From assembly GCA_018266735.1 (NCBI GenBank), contig JAFDZT010000002.1, positions 608,439 to 672,438 on the forward strand: 64,000 bases of DNA. Direction: 5' to 3'. Position numbers and translations under genes: made by a program. The notes beneath the pieces are model-generated. The model was not told where the DNA came from and ran no database searches. It was given only the letters and a program-made list of their open reading frames with translations. Below, in pieces: positions 58,487 through 64,000 of the stretch. Origin of the DNA: Bacteroidota bacterium. GTDB lineage: Bacteria; Bacteroidota; Ignavibacteria; Kapaibacteriales; Kapaibacteriaceae. Within the stretch, counting starts at the first letter, position 1; each line of letters opens with the position of its first letter.

Positions 58487-59494
58487 TCACCACCGGTTGA
58501 CCTCTGTTTCCAACGCCACATCGAATCGCTCCCGGACGGAGCGCTCGATCTCGGTGGCAAGCACGTGGATCTCTTCGCCCGTGGCCGCACCGTAGTTGAC
58601 GAGCACCAAGGCCTGATTGACGTGCACACCGGCATCACCACGACGGTGACCTTTCCAACCACACTGGTCGATCAACCATGCGGCCGGCAACTTCACACGT
58701 CCATCCTCCTGCGGATACGATGGCATGGCAGGAAAGGCGGCATGGAGGCGAGCCGCATGATCGGCAGCGATGACGGGATTCTTGAAGAACGATCCTGCAT
58801 TCCCGATCTGCGACGGATCCGGAAGCTTGCGTGTGCGAATGGTCACCACGGCGCGAAAGATATCGGCGATCGTGGGAGCAGTGATCGCATGCGCATCGAG
58901 CTCTTGTCGCACATCGGCATAGTCGCAATGCACGATCGGTCGCTTCGATAACGTATAGGCCACATGCGTGATCACCACACGGTCGCGCAGTGCACGCTTG
59001 AACACACTGTCGCGATACCCAAAGGCACACTCTTCTGCACGATACGTGTGTGGTTGAAGAGTTGACCGGTCAATGCCAATGCAATGATCGAAGCACCGTT
59101 CCTGTTCCACGCCATACGCACCGATGTTCTGCATGGGCGCGGCACCAACTGTGCCGGGGATGAGGGCAAGGTTCTCGAGTCCGCCATATCCTTGGTCGAC
59201 GCACCAGGCAACACTGTCATGCCACGACTCCCCGGCACCAAAGCGAATGGTGACGGTGTTCTCGTTTTCGTGGAGCACGTCGCGACCCATGATCTCCATC
59301 TTGAGGATGACGTCGGACACATCACCGGTGACCAGGATGTTACTGCCTCCACCAAGGATGCGAACGTTGGAGGGTGCTGACCGGAGAACGGCGATCACAT
59401 CGTCTGTGCTTTGCACGCTCACCACGGTCTCGGCCGTCGCGTGGACGTGAAACGTGGTGAGCTGTGCAAGATCGACGTGATGTTGTGTGTTCAT
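58487..59494 (-). CDS. murB: UDP-N-acetylenolpyruvoylglucosamine reductase
   Basis: The 335-residue FAD enzyme uses NADPH to make UDP-MurNAc. The FAD loop is RILGGGSNIL near residue 47. Arg in FGYRDSVFK, Ser in GNAGSFFKNPVI and the C-terminal Glu in ALETEVNRW match the MurB active site; YRDS identifies type I. The ATG at 59494 is 11 bases after the fumC stop, so the two may be cotranscribed. Confidence 0.93.
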   Translation of the reverse strand: MNTQHHVDLAQLTTFHVHATAETVVSVQSTDDVIAVLRSAPSNVRILGGGSNILVTGDVSDVILKMEIMGRDVLHENENTVTIRFGAGESWHDSVAWCVDQGYGGLENLALIPGTVGAAPMQNIGAYGVEQERCFDHCIGIDRSTLQPHTYRAEECAFGYRDSVFKRALRDRVVITHVAYTLSKRPIVHCDYADVRQELDAHAITAPTIADIFRAVVTIRTRKLPDPSQIGNAGSFFKNPVIAADHAARLHAAFPAMPSYPQEDGRVKLPAAWLIDQCGWKGHRRGDAGVHVNQALVLVNYGAATGEEIHVLATEIERSVRERFDVALETEVNRW

Positions 59495-59505
59495 GCTGTG
59501 GGTGC

Positions 59506-60897
59506 TTATACCGACGGTCCGAGCATGTCCTCCGGACGTACCCACTTGTCGAATTCCTCTTCGGTGAGCAATTCCAATTCAAGTGCGGCCTGCTTCAGCG
59601 TGCTCTTCTTTGCATGCGCCGTCTTGGCGATCTTGGCCGCATTGTCGTAGCCGATATGCGTGTTCAACGCCGTTACCAGCATGAGCGTGTTCTGATTGTA
59701 GTGCTCAAGTCGCTCATAGTTCGCTTCGATGCCGGCCGCGCAGTGTTCTTCGAACATCACGCAGGTGTCAGCGAGCAACCGTGCGCTTTGCAGGAAGTTG
59801 TAGATGATCACGGGCTTGAACACGTTGAGTTCGAAGTTGCCCGAGGAGCCACCGATGTTGATGGCAACATCGTTCCCCATCACTTGTGCGGCCACCATCG
59901 TCATGGCCTCGCTCTGCGTTGGATTCACCTTGCCCGGCATGATGGATGAACCGGGCTCGTTCTCGGGAATGCTCAGTTCGCCAAGACCGCAACGCGGACC
60001 CGATGCCATCCAGCGCACATCATTGGCGATCTTCATCAGCGAGGCGGCAAGGGTCTTCAGGGCACCATGGGCATAGACGAGGGCATCGTGGGCGGCAAGG
60101 GCTTCGAACTTGTTCGGCGCCGACACAAAGGGAAGGCCCGTGAGCGAGGCGATCGTTGCCGCACTGCGCACAGCGAACTCGGGATGCGTGTTCAATCCGG
60201 TCCCCACCGCCGTGCCGCCCAACGCCAACTCATACAGTCCTTCAAGTCCTTGCTCCAGACGCTTGATATCGTTCGTGAGCTGCTGGACGTAGCCGGAGAA
60301 TTCCTGACCAAGCGTGATGGGTGTTGCATCCATCAAGTGCGTGCGTCCGCTCTTGATCACATCCTTGAACTCCACGGCCTTTGCATGCAAGGTGTTGCGA
60401 AGATGCTCAACGGCGGGAATGAGTCGCGTCTTCACCGAGATGGCCGCTGCAATGTGCATTGCCGTCGGGAAGGTATCGTTCGATGACTGTGACTTGTTCA
60501 CATCGTCATTCGGATGGACGGGCTTCTTGCTGCCAAGCTCTCCCCCGGCCATTTCGATGGCGCGATTGGAAATGACCTCGTTCACGTTCATGTTCGTTTG
60601 CGTGCCCGAGCCTGTTTGCCAGATCGACAGCGGGAAGTGGGCCGCAAGCTTGCCGGCGATCACTTCGTCGGCCGCACGCACGATCAGATCGCGCTTCTCG
60701 GTGGCCAGCACGCCCAGGTCGGCATTCGTCATCGCCGCCGCCTTCTTCAGCGTGGCCATGGCCGCGATCAGTTCTGCGGGCATGGTCTCTTCGCCAATGC
60801 GGAAGTGGATCAGGGAGCGTGCCGTTTGGGCGCCGTAGTAGGCTGTGGACGGGACGCCGATCTCTCCCATCGTGTCGCGTTCAATTCGAGTGCTCAT
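59506..60897 (-). CDS. fumC: Fumarate hydratase, class II
   Basis: The 463-residue TCA-cycle enzyme hydrates fumarate to malate. The signature [11 protein letters not shown] is intact. [14 protein letters not shown] gives the expected N terminus when starting at the ATG at 60897, while a longer frame to 60936 is unlikely. [31 protein letters not shown] and the FumC-specific [11 protein letters not shown] are present, ruling out aspartase by context. It precedes murB on the same strand and faces the M16 gene divergently. Confidence 0.94.
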   Translation of the reverse strand: MSTRIERDTMGEIGVPSTAYYGAQTARSLIHFRIGEETMPAELIAAMATLKKAAAMTNADLGVLATEKRDLIVRAADEVIAGKLAAHFPLSIWQTGSGTQTNMNVNEVISNRAIEMAGGELGSKKPVHPNDDVNKSQSSNDTFPTAMHIAAAISVKTRLIPAVEHLRNTLHAKAVEFKDVIKSGRTHLMDATPITLGQEFSGYVQQLTNDIKRLEQGLEGLYELALGGTAVGTGLNTHPEFAVRSAATIASLTGLPFVSAPNKFEALAAHDALVYAHGALKTLAASLMKIANDVRWMASGPRCGLGELSIPENEPGSSIMPGKVNPTQSEAMTMVAAQVMGNDVAINIGGSSGNFELNVFKPVIIYNFLQSARLLADTCVMFEEHCAAGIEANYERLEHYNQNTLMLVTALNTHIGYDNAAKIAKTAHAKKSTLKQAALELELLTEEEFDKWVRPEDMLGPSV

Positions 60898-60939
60898 GGT
60901 CGTAGGGTTGATTGTGTAAGGTGAGTTCCTCTGCAAGCC

Positions 60940-60947
60940 GCAATTTA
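60940..60947 (-). promoter_or_regulatory. -7-like box TAAATTGC upstream of fumC
   Basis: The minus strand reads TAAATTGC 42 bases before the fumC ATG, divergent from the M16 box at 60956. It is a weaker match. Confidence 0.3.
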
Positions 60948-60955
60948 CGATGCGC

Positions 60956-60963
60956 TATCTTCG
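60956..60963 (+). promoter_or_regulatory. -7-like box TATCTTCG of the M16 peptidase gene
   Basis: TATCTTCG is followed by CATC and the ATG at 60968, the common 4-base spacing. An in-frame ATG at 60950 lies upstream of it and is therefore disfavoured. Confidence 0.5.
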
Positions 60964-60967
60964 CATC

Positions 60968-63889
60968 ATGAGAACAGCACGAACAATCGCTCGAATGGTG
61001 GCAGCACTCTGCCTTGCCGCCCTCCTTCCCTCCCTTGTCCCTGCCCAGCCCTACTATGCCACGACGGTGGCCGGGGACCGGACGGGTACACGGCTCTACA
61101 CGCTGAACAACGGACTTCGGGTCTACATCAGCGTGAACACCGAGCAGCCACGCGTGCAGACGCTGACGGCCGTGCGGGCGGGAAGCAAGAACGATCCGCC
61201 CGAGGCCACGGGGTTGGCGCACTACCTGGAGCACATGTTGTTCAAGGGCACGTCGACGTTTGGAACGCTGAACTATGCGAAGGAGCGACCGTACCTGGAC
61301 CGGATCGCCGACATGTTCGAGGAGTATCGAGCGCTCACCGATTCATCCGCGCGTAAGGCACTGTATCATCGGATCGATTCCATGTCGGGCGTGGCCGCGC
61401 AATACGCCATTCCCAACGAGTACGATAAGATCACTCAGTCTCTGGGCTGCACGGGCACGAATGCCTTCACGTCCAACGATGCAACGGTGTATGTGAACAA
61501 TGTGGCGGCCAACCGCCTGAAGACGTTCCTCGCCCTCGAAGGCGAACGCTTCAAGCAATGCGTCCTCCGACTCTTCCATACCGAACTCGAGGCCGTGTAT
61601 GAAGAGAAGAATCTCTCGCTGAACGAAGATGGTTCACTGGCAGATGATACGCTCATGCGCGCACTCTTCCCCGATCACACGTATGGAACGCAGAGCACAC
61701 TGGGCACCGTGGAGCATTTGAAGAATCCATCGATGCGACGGATCCAGGAGTACTTCTCGCGACAGTACGTGCCCGCCAACATGGCCGTGATCCTCGTGGG
61801 CGATCTCGATCCCGATAGTGCCATCGCTTGGGTGGATGCGGCCTTCGGCGATCATCCCTCCGCACCCGTTCCCTACTTTGGTGTGCGTGAGCAACCGCCG
61901 ATCACGTCGCCCATCGTGAAGAACGTCGTCGGCCCCGATCCCGAATTCGTCACCCTTGCCTTCCGTCTTCCGGGTGCCGCGCACAAGGACATTCCCGCAC
62001 TGCGCATGTGCGACATGATCCTGGCGAATGCATCGGCCGGACTGATCGATCTGAACCTCGGGCAAACGCAGAAAGTGCGTGAGCCGTATGCGACGTTGCG
62101 CATGATGACGGACTTCTCGCTGGAACAGCTCGGCGGTTCTCCCATGCCGGGCGAATCGCTTGAAGATGTGACGAAACATTTGCTCGATCAGATCGAGCTC
62201 TTGAAGAAGGGCGCATTCGATGATAAGCTCATGCGATCCATCGTGCAGGATGTTCGCATCCGACAGATGCAGAGCGAGATGGGAAATGAAGGCCGTGCGT
62301 ATCGCATCCTGCAAGCCTTTGAACATGGTATGCCTCTCGAGTCCGTGGTGCATGATGCCGACGCCCTTGCGGCGGTGACGAAGGCCGACGTGATGCGCAT
62401 TGCCAAAGAGTACTTCCGTTCGAACTATGTGGTGGTGAACAAGCGCGAAGGAGATCGCACGGACATCAGCAAGGTGGAGAAGCCGGCCATCACGCCGGTG
62501 CCCTTGAACCGCGACACGACGTCAACGTTCGGACGCGCCATCATCTCGGCTCCCGCACGTACGATCGAACCTCGATTCCTCGACTACACCACCGATATGC
62601 AGCGAGCTGCCGTGCGACCGAACATCCCGCTGCTGGCCGTTCGCAACACGATGAACGATCTGTTCGAGCTGCGGTACTACCTCACCATGGGAACGGCGAA
62701 CGATCGATACCTCAAGGTCGCCCTGGACTATCTCGATCTCATGAGCACGTCGGCCCTCACCAACGAGGCGCTTCAACAGCGCATGTATGCACTGGGCATG
62801 GACTTTGGCGTGTATGCTTCGTCCGACCGATGCTACATCACACTGAGCGGCATTCGCAGCAACTTCAAGCAAAGTGTGCAGTTGATGGAGAACATCCTTG
62901 CAACGTGCGTCGGCAACGAGGCATCGCTTGCAGCTTTCAAGCAACGATTGCTGCAGGAGCGCGAGGATGCACGCAAGGACAAGTCGACGATCTACTATCG
63001 TGGACTTCTCTCCTACGCACGATACGGTCCGCGCAACGCTGTCACCACCGACCTGACCACGACAGAGATCAATGGTCTCACGCATGCGCAGTTGTCAACG
63101 ATCGTGCACCGTCTGCTCTCGTATCCGCATGAAGTGCACTATTGGGGACCGGATGATGCGCCAACCGTTGCGAAATCGATCGCTGCCGTCCACGGTGCCC
63201 CTGCCACCTTCCGAAGCATCCCTGCGGCCATGACGTTCCCTGTGCGCCCCATGGATTCGGCAGAGGTGATCTTCCTCGACCATGAACAAGTGACGGCCGA
63301 TGTTGCCTTCTTTGCGCGGTCGTTCCCGCGGTTCGACAGCACGCTGAGTCCGCGCATTCGCTTGTTGAACGAGTATTTCGATGGCGGCATGGGAAGCATC
63401 GTTTTCCAGACCATTCGCGAGCAGAAGGCGTTGGCGTATTCAACGTCGGGCGGACTTGAGAATCCATATCGGATCGACGAGCCCTACACCGTGATGGCCA
63501 CGGTTGGAACGCAGGCCGACAAACTGCACGATGCCATCACGTCGATGCAAGAACTGCTCACCACCCTCCCTCGCATCGATCCCGCACTGCAGGCCGCGAA
63601 GAGCGCCATTCGTGCGCGACTTGCCACGGAGCGTCGCTCACGCATGGGCATCATCGATTCCTATGTGGGTGCTCGGCGCTTCGGTCTGAGCACCGATCAA
63701 GCGGCCTATACGTGGAAGCAGTTGCCGCCACTGGCATTCAATGATGTGGCCGAGGTGTATGCAACGGGAATGGCGAACCGACCCTATACGCTTGTCGTGA
63801 TGGGTTCGTCCGACTCCATCGATGTGCATTCCCTTGAGAAGTACGGTCGCGTTCGCACCGTTACCATCAACGATCTTTTCGCACCGTAA
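60968..63889 (+). CDS. Exported M16 family zinc peptidase
   Basis: 973 residues from the ATG at 60968, starting with signal peptide RTARTIARMVAALCLAALLPSLVPAQ. The inverted zinc motif H85-Y-L-E88-H89 and the downstream Glu in ELEAVYEEKN complete an M16 (pitrilysin-like) active site in the first half. The second half is the usual inactive lobe, with R-Y ending motifs such as FFARSFPRF and AYSTSGGLENPY, which keeps the RY pair (GLENPYRI region). It is expected in the periplasm and degrades peptides. The neighbouring gene at the edge could share its termination region. Confidence 0.9.
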   Translation: MRTARTIARMVAALCLAALLPSLVPAQPYYATTVAGDRTGTRLYTLNNGLRVYISVNTEQPRVQTLTAVRAGSKNDPPEATGLAHYLEHMLFKGTSTFGTLNYAKERPYLDRIADMFEEYRALTDSSARKALYHRIDSMSGVAAQYAIPNEYDKITQSLGCTGTNAFTSNDATVYVNNVAANRLKTFLALEGERFKQCVLRLFHTELEAVYEEKNLSLNEDGSLADDTLMRALFPDHTYGTQSTLGTVEHLKNPSMRRIQEYFSRQYVPANMAVILVGDLDPDSAIAWVDAAFGDHPSAPVPYFGVREQPPITSPIVKNVVGPDPEFVTLAFRLPGAAHKDIPALRMCDMILANASAGLIDLNLGQTQKVREPYATLRMMTDFSLEQLGGSPMPGESLEDVTKHLLDQIELLKKGAFDDKLMRSIVQDVRIRQMQSEMGNEGRAYRILQAFEHGMPLESVVHDADALAAVTKADVMRIAKEYFRSNYVVVNKREGDRTDISKVEKPAITPVPLNRDTTSTFGRAIISAPARTIEPRFLDYTTDMQRAAVRPNIPLLAVRNTMNDLFELRYYLTMGTANDRYLKVALDYLDLMSTSALTNEALQQRMYALGMDFGVYASSDRCYITLSGIRSNFKQSVQLMENILATCVGNEASLAAFKQRLLQEREDARKDKSTIYYRGLLSYARYGPRNAVTTDLTTTEINGLTHAQLSTIVHRLLSYPHEVHYWGPDDAPTVAKSIAAVHGAPATFRSIPAAMTFPVRPMDSAEVIFLDHEQVTADVAFFARSFPRFDSTLSPRIRLLNEYFDGGMGSIVFQTIREQKALAYSTSGGLENPYRIDEPYTVMATVGTQADKLHDAITSMQELLTTLPRIDPALQAAKSAIRARLATERRSRMGIIDSYVGARRFGLSTDQAAYTWKQLPPLAFNDVAEVYATGMANRPYTLVVMGSSDSIDVHSLEKYGRVRTVTINDLFAP

Positions 63890-63894
63890 CGCTG

Positions 63895-64000
63895 TTACCG
63901 AACGATCCGTCCGCTGAGTCGCAAGATCTCTGTGGCAGCAACGGCGATCTCGTATTCGAGGCGTGCCAGTTGCGCACCGATCTCTAGAAGCGATTGCTGT
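63895..64000 (-). CDS. C-terminal fragment of an unidentified protein
   Basis: The last 34 codons of a minus-strand gene entering from the right edge, ending in TAA at 63895-63897. The visible LLEIGAQLARLEYEIAVAATEIL is helical and resembles the tail of TolC-type outer-membrane or coiled-coil proteins, but it is too short to assign. It converges with the M16 gene with five bases between stops. Confidence 0.45.
   Translation of the reverse strand, partial: QQSLLEIGAQLARLEYEIAVAATEILRLSGRIVR

Overview
The window comes from a moderately GC-rich bacterium that looks like a member of the Bacteroidota/FCB assemblage. Several large secreted proteins end in type IX secretion (Por) sorting domains. 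Promoter-like TAnnTTTG boxes of the Bacteroidota type sit in front of genes. Family content also fits: DUF5117 metalloprotease, DUF2851, MenA/UbiE for menaquinone, tryptophan 2,3-dioxygenase and type 2 IPP isomerase. Candidatus Kapabacteria or a relative is my best guess, but that is an inference from style, not a database result. I saw no rRNA, tRNA, CRISPR array or transposase.

Layout. Positions 1-9011 hold a DUF2851 protein cut by the left edge, pyrF, an exported DUF5117 zinc protease, small membrane proteins, a MauE/DoxX protein, a homocysteine methyltransferase-MTHFR fusion that lacks its zinc cysteines, an RDD protein and tryptophan 2,3-dioxygenase. A reverse-strand Asp-box/T9SS gene (9012-11255) then sits between 16-bp direct repeats and appears to interrupt a former kynA-comF junction. 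Positions 11467-17963 carry comF, an exported Pro-aminopeptidase, glmM and a catalytically degenerate N6-methylase-like protein. The last three are translationally coupled.

Positions 18045-22906 form a lower-GC accessory island ending in a strong terminator. It encodes an MmeI-like (type IIL) restriction-modification enzyme, a HipA-like kinase and a small protein resembling the detached HipA N-terminal subdomain. This is the most promising candidate for an undescribed defence module.

Positions 22985-32611 return to core genes: dprA, type 2 isopentenyl diphosphate isomerase (fni), a polyprenyl synthase, a secreted Asp-box protein, a CASTOR/POLLUX-like channel, a VapBC-type toxin-antitoxin pair and murD. 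A low-GC reverse-strand cluster of three secreted proteins follows (32686-35933). Next come an ABC-2 transporter with a LolA-like protein and a DoxX protein (36185-39054), then xth and pyrE. A very large multidomain secreted protein (40432-44910) precedes a small lipoprotein and an apparent menaquinone operon, CrtI-like oxidoreductase - ubiE - menA.

The last part (48547-64000) has another Asp-box/T9SS protein, two tandem LOG-family proteins, an ABCC/MRP-like full-length ABC exporter, a TPR protein, fumC-murB, an M16 peptidase and the tail of an unidentified protein cut by the right edge.

A recurring theme is a TAnnTT-type -7 box only 4-6 nt upstream of an ATG without a Shine-Dalgarno sequence (pyrF, a DoxX gene, pepP-like, fni, murD, pyrE, ubiE, M16 and others). 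This suggests that many transcripts are leaderless. These boxes were also used to correct start codons.
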